64,000 nt of DNA from Aquila chrysaetos chrysaetos (taxonomy: Eukaryota > Chordata > Aves > Accipitriformes > Accipitridae). Position numbers and translations under genes: made by a program. Shown here in pieces: positions 52,693 to 64,000 of the stretch (its first letter is position 1; every line of letters begins with the position of its first letter). The DNA lies in assembly GCF_900496995.4 (NCBI RefSeq), contig NC_044014.1, positions 9,519,001-9,583,000 of the forward strand, in the 5' to 3' direction. The notes under the pieces were generated by a model. That model searched no databases and had not been told where the DNA came from. It worked only from the letters and a program-made list of their open reading frames with translations.

Positions 52693-55168
52693 CCAGGAGA
52701 CAATGGTCTCAAAGGGGAGGCAAAAGGTTCTCTTTTTCCCCTGTGGTATATTTGCACCACCACATTAGAGGGTGGTGCAAGAAAACTAGTCCAAGCCAGC
52801 CAGCAAATTGTGAGGTTCTGACTCCCTGAAGCCTTTATACCTTTAGCTCTTTACCTAGCCTTTAGCTCTTTTTGGAGCATGCTGAAAAGTGCAGTTTGTG
52901 TTGCTGTTCATTGATGAAGCCAAGGATGTCTTTTTCTATCTCATGCTCATAGACTTTTTTCTTGGTAACTCATTGGCGTGGCAATTAGCAGTGATCCTTT
53001 TGGAGATAGGTCAGAGAAGTGAGTGGTCTTATCACAGTGGACTTTACAAGGATGGCATGATAAGAAGTTCTGGTTTACTGCTTCCTTACTAATAAAGATA
53101 TTTTATTCTGTTTCTGGAGTGGCAAAACAGGTCATGTATTGTCATAGAGGTGGACACAATCCAAAGTGTGAAGCTGAAACAGTTTCTGTAACATTTTTTT
53201 AGTACTTATAATTCCCTTTGCTATACCTGGAACCTCAACTTAGTAATTTCTAATGTGCTCTCATTTTAACTACTGTTTCCTCCAGTGTAAGTCTTGTATG
53301 AGTAAGGACTGGGATTTCACTCAATGAAAAGATTCTGCTTTAATTACTGTTATTATAAAGCTGATTTTGTTTCTATCGCATCAGGCTGTATGAGGCATCT
53401 TTGATCAACAGAGAAGTCAGCAAAACTGCTGTTCAAATTACAGTTTCTTTTTAACCAGTGATGAAAGCTTTCATTTTATTTTTAGCATTAGAAAGTCTGG
53501 GAGACAACCAGGTTAGGTAAGAGTGGAAATCTAGTTAATGATAAAAGGCATATAGCTAAGAGGGTATAATAACAGCTCTGTAAAAGATGTTCCAGCTCTA
53601 ACTCTCTGTGACCCTACACATACAGAAAATGCAAAACAGTTTATGCCAAAATACTGGCTTTCTCTGGTGTCCTAGGTTGCCACTTCCATTAATCTACATT
53701 TGTGGAAGAGTTGGCTTCAATAAAGACTGTGTAAGGTGAATGAATTTCATAGAATTAAGGTGTAAAAGAAGAGATGGATTTAGGACTTGCTCCTTCACTG
53801 AAGATAATAGTAAATACCTTATTCAGTGGAACAGGAGTGTAGTTGAGCTGATGGTCAATAGACAATGTAGAAATCAATTTTTTTTTCAGAATGAAAACTA
53901 AAAGGAGAAACCCCCTTTCTTCTTGAATGAGAGCACACCTGAGTGAAGCATAAATCTAAGCACCTTTAAAATTAGGTTTAGTTGCAAAAGGAATTGTGCT
54001 GAGTATTATCTGTGAAGTAATGTTTTATGCCTACTAATGAAAGTCAACATAATGTAAGTATACTAATTTTCTCTGCTGAGGACTTTCTTCATGCCAGTCA
54101 GAAGGGTGTGTACATGCATGAACAGGCTGTGCCGAGCTGTGTGTGAATGTCTCAGTTCCACAAAAAGGAGATCTGCAGTTGTCTTGTTTATAATGAGCAG
54201 AGCTCTAAGACCTATTACCTTTCACTGGCATTGTGCCCAGTTTTATTTTTTTAATCTTAATTTCACCTGTTCTCATTAATATCCTCTGCATATGAATGTA
54301 GATACACAAGACATGATTTGAATGTTTCTATGGCTTTCTGCTGCTGTTGTATAATTTTCTCTTTTATTGTCCTAGTAAGCCAATAAAACAATTAAATGAT
54401 AATCGGACAATCTATTAAAAACCTGTGGCATATGTAAACAAGAACAAAACTTATTGCAAGAAGACAATATTGTTGTATAATAATGTGGTTATCCAAAACT
54501 GTTTCTTCTACTTTATGAGCTGGAGATAATCCCCAAATTATCTAGTCCAGACTTTGATCTAAGGAGGAATAATAAAACTTTGATCATTGTTGAATTGGCA
54601 GCTGCTATAAAAAGCCTATGTCATATTTCTCTCGTAGTTACACTGGCTAAATCCAAAATAACTGATAAAAGAATCTGGTGATGGAAGCTTAGGGATGCTT
54701 TCTGACTCGACCTGAAGTAATCTCTGTCCAAAAATGTCTATAAATATTTTTTTTCCTGTTTTTTCTTGCCAGATGTTTTGATATTTGAGATGAATGACAA
54801 AATTGGTTTGTGTGCTTAGATAGGCAATACACATTTGGAGTCTAGTGTTTCAGAGAAAGAGGCTCTGGTTAACTGATTATGTTCATACATAATATGATTA
54901 ACTTACAATAAAATTCTGATGCCATTATCTTGCTTTCTATCTTTCTGAAAATGTCATTTAAAATTTAAAGATTTTAAATGGCTAATGTCTGTGACTGTAT
55001 TATAGTTACCACAGTGATAGGATATTTCTTTCCATGCTTGCAACATAGTAAATATTTTCCTACACCTTTGTGTGGGAAACTCTGCTTGTGAGGTTCTTCC
55101 TTCAGAGTTGCAGCTGGACAGTGGCAATTTTTTCCAGGTTTAATGTTTTAAAACTTGAAGGAGAATGT

Positions 55169-55188
55169 AAAAAAAAAAAAAAAAAAAA
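55169..55188. repeat. A20 homopolymer
   Basis: Twenty consecutive A on the plus strand, with no recognisable retroposon before it. Confidence 0.85.
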
Positions 55189-58100
55189 TCGAACCTTTTA
55201 TTCCTCATAAATTGGGATTTTTAAAAACAGCAGAATTGTAAGGATCAACAAAGCTGACAGACTCATATAGTTTCTTTGGTACTTTTGAATTTCTACCCAT
55301 AATACATTCAATAAGGAAAATGGCTGAAAACTGAGACTCAAATGGCAGTTGATTTTAGGATCTTCAATGTATTTTGTATATCTAGATGTAACATGACCTT
55401 AGTCCCTAGGTAATGCAGGGGTTTTTCAAATCTGTGTGGCAGGGGTGTTGAGAAGTTTATGTAATGTTTGGTATGGTGTTTCAAGAGTGAAGTGCCGTGA
55501 AAGGGCTACATACTGTTCTTCCTTTGGCCAGGCTGGCATGGCACTGTGCATTTGGCTTGTTCTGGACAGTGTGTGGTGGTGCAGAAGTTCAGCAGGGCAA
55601 GAGTCAACCTTCCCCCTCTTTTGCTTCGAGTTTTCTTGCTGGCTGGCTCCCAGCTTGATGCATGCAGATAATCTGCGGATCTAAAGCTTTCTTTAATAAC
55701 ACTGGTCTTGTGTTTTGGGCAGTAAATCCTATTGAGTTAAACATGTTCAAATTTAGGTTTGGGATATTTTGTGACTTTTTGCAATAGCAATTTCCCCCTC
55801 TTTCTCTTGTCCTCTGATGGCAGCATTTGTGGATACCGGGAGTTCTCATTTTTCCTTCCTGCAAGGCACGCAGGCTGAGCAGACCAGTACTATAAGATGC
55901 ACTTTATTCTCTGTCCATTATTGCTACTCCATATTTATCAAAAGCAAAAAGACTATGTGCCTGAAGGGGGATTAAGAATCCTACCATCTTGCTATTTATG
56001 ATGCTGAGGAGGTATTTTTAGTCGAAGGTTGTTGGCCCCGCTGCCCAAGGGAGCGGCTGAGAGAGGGTAGGTCAGGAGGCAGCCAGCTGAAACTAATGAG
56101 TGCTATGGCTGGAACTGCGGGGAAGGGGTAACCCCAGCAAAGATCCCTTTGGTGGTCGTGTGCGTGCGTGTGTGTGTGCACATAAACAGGTCTGGAGTCT
56201 ACGTATAGAAAACAGCTAAAGAAACTATAGTCGCCTGTGCTCACTGCAGCCATGTGAAGGAGGGGAGGAGATGAATTCATGCGATGTTCCACACAATTCC
56301 TCTTCCTGAAAGATTATCGGAGTTACGTGGAATGGTTTCTATATGATACTCGGTTTCCGTAGCTGAACCCTACCTCCAAATGTACAGGTCCAGCAAGATC
56401 TGTATGCTGCTAATACAGATTATGACTCAGTTTTCTAAGGAAGTAAGGTCGAGACTGAACCTTGTTCTGCCCTTGTTAAATTTGCTTCCTATGCTTTCTT
56501 CTGGAGATTGAGAAGTCATGAGAGCAGTGGGTGAAGGAGACAGTAAGAGCTGTAGAGAGTGGAAGAGGAATAGAAGGGCACCTGAGAATGGTGAGCAAAA
56601 GAGACATATTTAAAGCAGAGTGAGGCAAGAGAGAGTGTGTGGAAATCCTTCTCCAAGCTGGTATAGAGGCAGAACTGATACAGACCAGAACTGATGCTGA
56701 ATCTAAAAAAGATTGAGAGATGGGACTAGAGAACATTTGGAGAGTTACAGAAAGGAGTTGTAAGTGTTCTGATGTCAAAAAGCTTTTTGTTTTTATTTCT
56801 TTGTTTTTTGGACACCCCAAGTAGCCTTGCAGTCAGTTAAGAGGAGTGTGTGCTGGAGTAACTGTGCATACAATTGCTGCAAATATTTTTGTGATTTTCT
56901 GAAGGAAGCAGAGGGAAGTACTGGCTTGTAATTGCCTGAGGAAAAACTCTTAACTGCCTAAAAACTCTGAACGCTTCACAGACTGATCTAGGAGCTGGTG
57001 CACTGCCAGATCCTATTTTTAAGCAATTAGGTTTCTCTCTCAACTTTATGAAGTTATGCTTCTCTAGCAATATCACACGAGCGTAGGGCCTGGAAAGGGA
57101 GGGGGGAGCACGTGTGCAAGCATATGACTTTTCAGGGGAAAAATGTAAAACTGAGTTTGGTGCCATATTTCCATGTTTGCATAGCAAAGAGCTGATCTTC
57201 TGTGAAACTGAACAGCTCCAGCCCTGGTGCGTTTCCATCCTGCTGAGTTACACAGTCTGTGTTGCTACTTAAAAGTGGAATCTGCTGTTTTCCTTGAATA
57301 CATAGTTAATTCTTTTCTACTAATGCTTTCTTTGCACTGCAAGTTGATGTTTCAAACAGAAGTATTAAGAGATTTCCTAGGGCAATTTGGAAACCCCATC
57401 AGCTGGGGCATGTAAAGAAACTAGAAAGCACAAGGCCAACAGAAGTCCTGTGTTAACTCACTGGGAATGGATTAATTACGAGATCAGCTACAATGTGTTT
57501 TTGATTTCTGACGTGTCTAAAGAGCCCCACTGATGCAGCCAGAGCTGATCAAAAGTGTTTTGTGAATGTAACAAGTAGGTTTTCTATTGCAAAATACACT
57601 TCATGTAAATGAAATTGGGATGACAGAAGGAGAAAATGAAGTCCACAGGAATCACTGCTGCTACCTAAACACTAGTAATGCTATCAACAGTCCCAAACTT
57701 AACAGTTTTAGTCAGACTATATCTTCCTTCATGCTGGCAGGAAAGCTCAGTTTACGTAGTGTGTTCTCATTTTCTGATTTCCAGCAATAAATGTTATATC
57801 AAAAGTGTGGCCAAGGGACCACATAAGGGTTAGAGTGTCTGAGATTTTTCCAAGTTCTAGGATAAAAAAATGATGTTTTGACACCAATATGGGAGAGTGT
57901 TGGTCCATTTAAAATGCATGTTAGTGTGCCAGCTCAGAATTTCTTTCAAGTGTGCAGTTCTTAGTAAAGCATTCATTGATGTTTCTTCCCCAGTCTGTAC
58001 TCCAGAAAAAATACTCATCATGGACTGAAATAGTTCTTGACTACTATTAAGTTTCATTTTCTGCCCCACCCCTTAATTTCTGTAATGTGAAATAAGTCAG

Positions 58101-59809
58101 TAGGAAATCTTTAATTCAGCTTTTCATTCTGTCCAACATTATTTACTGCTAATATTTATGGGTTCTGTAAGCATGCTACTCTTAATATTAATAGTTCATC
58201 TTGGGAGTGAAAATGTTTAGCATCAAATTAATTTTCCACTAGGAAGTGGAAGTTAAAAGCCTTTCTAAAATGGTTATTTTCCTCTTTTACATGTCTTGAA
58301 AATGTCAGGCAGTACTGTTGGTTACACTTGAGCATAGTATTCTGCAGTATCAGAGGGTGAGACACAGCAATTTGATCTTTCCGAATGCTTCAAAAATTAA
58401 TCAGCATGCCTTTTATTTCTGATCTATTTCTTGCCTGAATGACTGTTTAGAAACTGCAGTGCTTATTTTATGGGCAAAGAATATATTGACACAAAGTCTT
58501 TTTTGGTAGCGGAGCTCTTTGAAGACGAGCTATACTCTCTTGTGTTGTGTAAATCTGGAATAACTGTGGAGGCCAGCAGAGTAATTCCAGTTTTGTACTA
58601 ATCAGAGAGATGAATTGGTCAGATTTTTGGTAATGATATGAGGTAGAGGAAGACATTGAACAGAGGAATGGTTGGTAGTGACCGTTCATCCTGCCTTGAG
58701 GCGGGAAGAGGCACACAGCTTTTTCAAGTCCCTTTCTCCATTAGTATTTTGTAACTTCTAGGGTTCTGTGCTATGGGATGTACGGGTTTATTCAGCTGTG
58801 TTCAGTCTGAACCCCTATTTTAGAGACTTTCTTTAAAACAAGTTTTTTTTGCATGTTCATTTGAATATGACAGCAGTACAGAGAGCCTCAACAATATATT
58901 GTTACTTAGAAATTTAGATGATAATGAAGACGGTTATACTTTGGCATGTATAAAAGAATGTTAATTGTATATACAGTGACTCTTAAGCTACATGAAGCTG
59001 AATAAGTATTCCCCCCATTTGGAAGTACAACGGTAGGCAGTGTGATCTATGGGAAATGGTTCATCCTGGCAGTTACAAGAGTCTAGGTAAAGTCGGTATT
59101 TCATCCACAATCTGCTTTATCTGATCTAGGACATGCTAGATAACATGCTATCCTAGAAGGAAGGTGTGAAAATTACTTTTAGCTGTTTCTAGACTGTTAT
59201 GACTGATGTCAGATGTAGGTTAGTGCAGGGAAGACAAGTTGTATAAAACTGGAAATTGATCTTGCTCTTAATGAGTTCCAGTTCTGTATATTAATCAAAA
59301 TATTGCAGTCTCTTCCTCCCTCTCTCCCTTCTCCCCTCCAGGCTAAACTCTGCTCTGAACTGAGTAGAATTCTCTTGCCATCCTGGCAGCCACATTGGAA
59401 AACTCCTGGAAACACGAGGAACTCTACAAGTTGTATATGCATGTATATAGATGTTTTTATTCAGTTATTTGTGATCAGCTGCTGATGATCATAATTTCTG
59501 GGTTAGCTGAACCACAGGCAAGTGCCCTTTTTTTTTGCTTGGTGCATAGTTTGCTTTCTAGTCATGCCTTATCTTCTCTAAAGAAAGTGCAGTATCTGAG
59601 TATAGTTGTTATTTAGTTTTAATACCTCTTTGGAATAGCTTGTGTGCCAGTAGAGGCATGGAGGTCTTACCCCTAATCTAGAGCATAGTGGCTTTCTGTC
59701 TTGGAGGACATAAACACTGTCGGCAGGATGAAGAGAGCTGAGACGTTGTTCAGTAGCTAGGGGCAGAGATTTATTGCGTGTTTTCATGACCTTTGCATCT
59801 TTTCATTAC

Positions 59810-59837
59810 CTTTTACAAGGTAAATACCTTGTAAAAG
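59810..59837. repeat. Near-perfect palindrome (13-bp arms, 2-bp spacer)
   Basis: CTTTTACAAGGTA and TACCTTGTAAAAG are exact reverse complements separated by AA. It could form a hairpin or cruciform. It is not followed by a T run and is not part of an element that I recognise. Confidence 0.95.
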
Positions 59838-62800
59838 TGAGTTACAAAAGGGAATGCAGTGTGTTGCATTATGTTTTCTGATGCTGAATTCGTGGTCCCT
59901 CTTTGATTTCTTCTGTATTTTTTTTATTTTTTTTTTTTAAGCAGAGATTTGGCAATTGCTGTTTTTCAATTTATTTGACGTTTGGCCATCTGGAGCTGAG
60001 CAGAGCTTTAGTCACACACGTTAGCTGTGTTAAGTGGAGCAATGTAGGATCTAGGGGCCAGATTCAACTCTAAAGTAAGCCCAGTAGAATTAGAAAAGTT
60101 ACATCAGGATTGGACTGGGTCTTTCAAGTGGCTATTTGCTATGCAGGTTACTGAGAAATTTCACCTTGTTTTCTCAGCTCTGAGGAAGCTTGGTGTGAAG
60201 ATGCCTGGGATGCTTGGAGTAAATTCCTGGGCAAGTAAACGGAAACCAGTCAAATAATTTCCAGTATTTTGTTTCTATCCAAGTTAAAACAAATAATAAG
60301 TACTTCTCTCGGTAATGCTCTGTAGGGCACTTGGGACCTGCTAATGTCCCAGAGCTACTGCTTACAGAGCCTGTGCTTTTAGGCTGCATTTAGGGTGCAT
60401 CTTATTCCTTTGATATCTCCCCAAGCCCTGCATTGCTGTGGTTCTCTGCCCCAGCTTTTCCAGGAGTGGCTCCAAAAGCAGAAGAGAGTGAATACAGCAT
60501 TATTAGGTGGTTGAATGATTTACTGCTGGTTTGTGTGTTGACTATGTGTACTGGGTACAGGGGATGGTATTGGATTCAGTGCACAAGTTCCCTTATATAA
60601 CGGTATTTCTATTTCCTTGACAACGAGACTGTCAACACCCTTCTGGGCAAAAGTGTATATTCCACAAACGTTATGATTGGTGAGGTTTCATCCTTCCATG
60701 ATTGTGATGTCCAGCTTCCTTCTGGGTCACATGAACAGCCCATAACCAGTTTTTGTACCTCCCGTAACAAGGCAGCGATGGGCCTGTGTCTCCAATCTGC
60801 TAACTTTAAAGAAGCTTGAATTCTTGTCCCTTTTATGTTAGGAACCTGAACCCTTTGATATCAGTTGTGTGTTTCAGGTGTATCTCCATGTGAGGAAGAA
60901 TATTACTTTCATGACACTTTCCTTCTTCTTGCAAGTTGGCCTTGTGAGTGTTTTGTTAGGACCAGAAAGAGATTGTCAGTGTTTCTTGAAGGCAGATATC
61001 AAGGCTGAGCCTGGTTAGGAGACTGGAAATGGTGCCACGTACAGCAGTATGAACTATTGCTGTTGCTGAACTCCAGGTATGCAGGAATCAAAGCCACCTG
61101 TTGCTCCAGTCTACAGATCAGGGGTGCAATTGTAACTTGGCATAAGACATGGCATAAAATCTTTAATTGAGATAGTTTGGGTAACAGTACAAGGGAAGTC
61201 ACAGTGGCTCGAGTTTTAGGAAAGGACCTATATGTTTTGGTTAATAGCCTGAGCTGAAATCCATACCACTGCGACTTAATTGTTGTTAGTTCCCAAGCTT
61301 CATATGCATTTGGGTATGGCTGCTGCTGCTGTGGTTATGCTTTTGATGTGGTTTTAGGCAAGCCCCTGAGATTCATTTCAGAATTCCTCTGTACTTTTTG
61401 GTTGCATTCTTGCAAATTTCTACCCAGTATGCTGCCCAGCCTGTCACTGAGTTTTTCTGCATGTGTGGCACAGCTGGACAGAACGAAAACCAGCAGGATT
61501 ATAAATGTATATAGCTTTAGGTGTTATCTTTATTTTGTCAACATGCAGTCTGGCTAACACTTAGTGACTTCCTTTCCTCTTGGCCTTTGGTTTCTCTGCT
61601 GAAGACAGCTGCTCACAAACAGCTGTGTTGGTCCTTTTTATAAAGCTTTGAGGATTAGTGATTTTAATGCACAATACAGTAGAGGAACTTTGTTAAATCA
61701 ATGCTCCCTCACTTGGTGATCAAGCTCTTTAATCATTAAAATGATTGCCCATAGTGGTTTGCTGCCTTTCCTGATGTCCAGAAGAGCAGTTCTAGGCTTG
61801 ACACAAGTGCTACTATTCTTGTGCGGATGAGCTGTGGGCTGAGTCTAACCGCTGCCATTCGGTGGGGTCAGGAGCTGCAGAACAACTTCCCTTTCAACAG
61901 CTCTGAGAAATCCTCAGGCAGATTGTAGAAGCTGATCTGCAAAATCACCTCACCTGTATTTACAGGACTTTCAGATTTGGTATAAGAGACATGGTTAAGA
62001 CGTGCAAATTATGGGAGGTGAAGTATCACGTAGCCCACATACAGAATCACTCAGTGAGAAAACATGCTTACCCTTGTGCTAGTGTTAGTGAAGTTCATTG
62101 TAAAGTGTCCGGTTAGCAGGCATTTCCTGAGACTTGCGTGCACCATCATAAATTTAGTTGTCGGAAATCAGACTGGGTGATTGTAGATACCTTAAAATCA
62201 GTGAATTGTGGAATGAAAATAATTTGAGACAGCAGTCATGGAACACATTTTGAGCATGACCTCTCACCAGCATAGCCATCAGCTGTCATCTATAAGTTGG
62301 TCTTTTCCTTTGAGTGCAAACTTGTCATGCCAATCTGGTGAACAGATTGAAGACTTTCCTCAGTGCTGCCACTTCTCTCCTGCTCTGTGATTCAACATAC
62401 CAGGTGTCAATGGTTAGTGTGATCTATGATGGCAGGTGCAGCTCATGATATAGGAGAGGATGTATAAGATGAAGCCATTATATTCAAGGAGGTTAGAAAG
62501 CACAGATGATAGCATAACCTAGTAAAGCTATGTTGTTCCTTCCCTGTTATCTAGTCCAGCACGCTAAGCATGTCTCCCATTACCTAATCCACAGTGGTGC
62601 TGTCTCATTTGTGCAAGAAGAACGTTAATGATATTTGGAATAGGCTTAAGTAGGATTTAAGTGTCATGCAGATGTGGGCTAATCCTTTGCATGGGATTGC
62701 AGTCAGCCTTTTCTGCAAACACATAGGTAGCCTTTTTGCTCAAATGTAGATAGGTCTGAAAATCAACAGTTTTGAATTACAAATGCAAGTTCTTTTTAAG

Positions 62801-64000
62801 TCCACTTGGTAGCCCAGGGAGCATTCCAGTGTCTCTGACACACTGTCCTGAAAAGATGTAACAAGCACTTACCACAGCATTTCGTGATGCAAATCTATTT
62901 CTAGTTAGGTGTCATGTGATGATAGAGAAAAAGAGGGTTTTTTTTCTTTGAACAGGGTAAGTTAAAAGACAAAATAAAGCTTTCCAGCTTTACTGCTTTA
63001 AAAGTAAATATCATCAGGAAAATCTCTGTAAATACATTTTTGCTGTTACCCGCCCAGTCATAAATTGATATACCAGATGATCAACTTGGAGGAAAAAAAG
63101 TACAGGATAACTTACAACCAGAGGCTTGTATCAAGGCTACATTAGGGAGCAAAATAGAGCAGGTTTAAAGCTGTGTTTGGATGACCTTCAAATCCCATCT
63201 GCAGATTTCTTTTTAGCTTCAAGTTTCAAATGTCAGCTGCAAGTAGATCATTGCACCAGAAACACTTAGGCAATAAAAGATCAAGGATGTCCTCTCTTTG
63301 CATTTGTTTTAGAGGAGAGAGAACTGTGTTGCCTCATTAGGAACTGCTGTCTGGGGATAAGACTGATGTCTCTGGGAGGAATTGGGAAATCTTGCACACT
63401 GGGTTGATGCATTAATCAAGGGTGAAAATGGGAGTATCTGCACTAGGTAAAACAAAAACAGTAAAAATCCACCATGTTATCATATTATAACATACTGCTT
63501 CAGTCTGGTGTTTGGGTTTTATGCTGTGAGGCATGAATATCCATGGCTAAGTGCTGTAAAGATTTGGAGAGTGGGGGAAGAAAGCCAAAACAATGCTAGG
63601 GTATAGTTAAGTATATTTATTAAGCATTATGATCTCTTGCCTCCTTGAACTACAGAATTTACCAACAAATCCAAAAGGCAGACTGAATGGAAAAATCTCC
63701 CCTCATCTCCCATTTTAGTTCTGGACTTCCCTCTTGTGCTTTCATTGCTTACATGAAAGAAATGGGGATAAAGGGGAAGTATAAACAAGGCACTGTTATT
63801 TTACAAGCAAAACCTTAGGTCAGAGGTTTCTGTCGGGCCAGGACGATCCCCGAGTCCAGTAAAAACATACTGAGCCTTAGCTGCCTCCAAGAGGCATTTG
63901 GCAGAACTGAAGGATTGCTCAGAGAACTAAGAAGCTGCCCTGAAGTGCTGTAAAAGCTTCAGGAGCTTTAATTGTTACCACTGATGTCATTCAAGCCTGA

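Larger units (their letters stand above)
45929..64000 (+). other. 18 kb without recognisable exons; probable long first intron
   Basis: No LIM-domain, villin-headpiece or other conserved exon was found on either strand. The content is AT-rich unique DNA with two old SINE remnants (48.4-48.8 and 49.9-50.0 kb), homopolymers, a GT-rich tract at about 56.16 kb and a palindrome at 59.81 kb. Two minus-strand open stretches at 50.0-50.5 and 52.25-52.69 kb are listed separately. A long first intron of the gene starting in the second CpG island would fit. The stretch after 60 kb shows nothing specific. Confidence 0.55.

Noticed and set aside
54535..54560. CR1-like phrase 'TCTAGTCCAG' (also near 62.55 and 29.79 kb)
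   Set aside because: Only about ten bases match the usual CR1 phrase; the flanking sequence and the 3' CR1 repeat are absent.

Overview
The window is vertebrate nuclear DNA, most likely from a bird. It has small interrupted exons with GT-AG introns, AT-rich introns and intergenic DNA, two sharply bounded CpG islands, degraded MIR/CORE-type SINEs, and one well-preserved long terminal repeat that I recognise from neoavian genomes. The species is not determined.

Left half (1 to about 31.6 kb): one real gene, FHIP2A (FAM160B1), on the minus strand. Fifteen coding exons were placed to the base. Together they encode 693 contiguous codons, from the initiator methionine at 31462 to residue 693 at 823. 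Every phase joins without a gap or stop. About 70 C-terminal residues (the last one or two exons) lie beyond base 1. The product is the HOOK-interacting subunit of an FTS-HOOK-FHIP dynein adaptor.

Middle (about 30.6 to 45.2 kb): a CpG-island promoter over FHIP2A exon 1. Within it are an upstream ORF that overlaps the start codon and a possible CUG-initiated in-frame extension. Beyond it come an exon-like segment on the plus strand that could belong to a divergent transcript, two CTCF-like motifs, and an ERV LTR in minus orientation. No protein gene is recognised here.

Right part (45.2 to 64 kb): a second CpG island with tandem GC repeats and an ATG followed at once by a splice donor on the plus strand, then 18 kb without a recognisable exon. 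In other amniotes ABLIM1 lies divergently next to FHIP2A, so this is probably an upstream ABLIM1 promoter and the start of its long first intron. That assignment rests on synteny, not on sequence.

No bacterial-type system, CRISPR array, tRNA or rRNA was seen. The most interesting items are regulatory or structural: the FHIP2A 5' leader, the divergent exon candidate, the paired GC pentamer arrays, the CTCF-like pair and a near-perfect palindrome at 59.8 kb.
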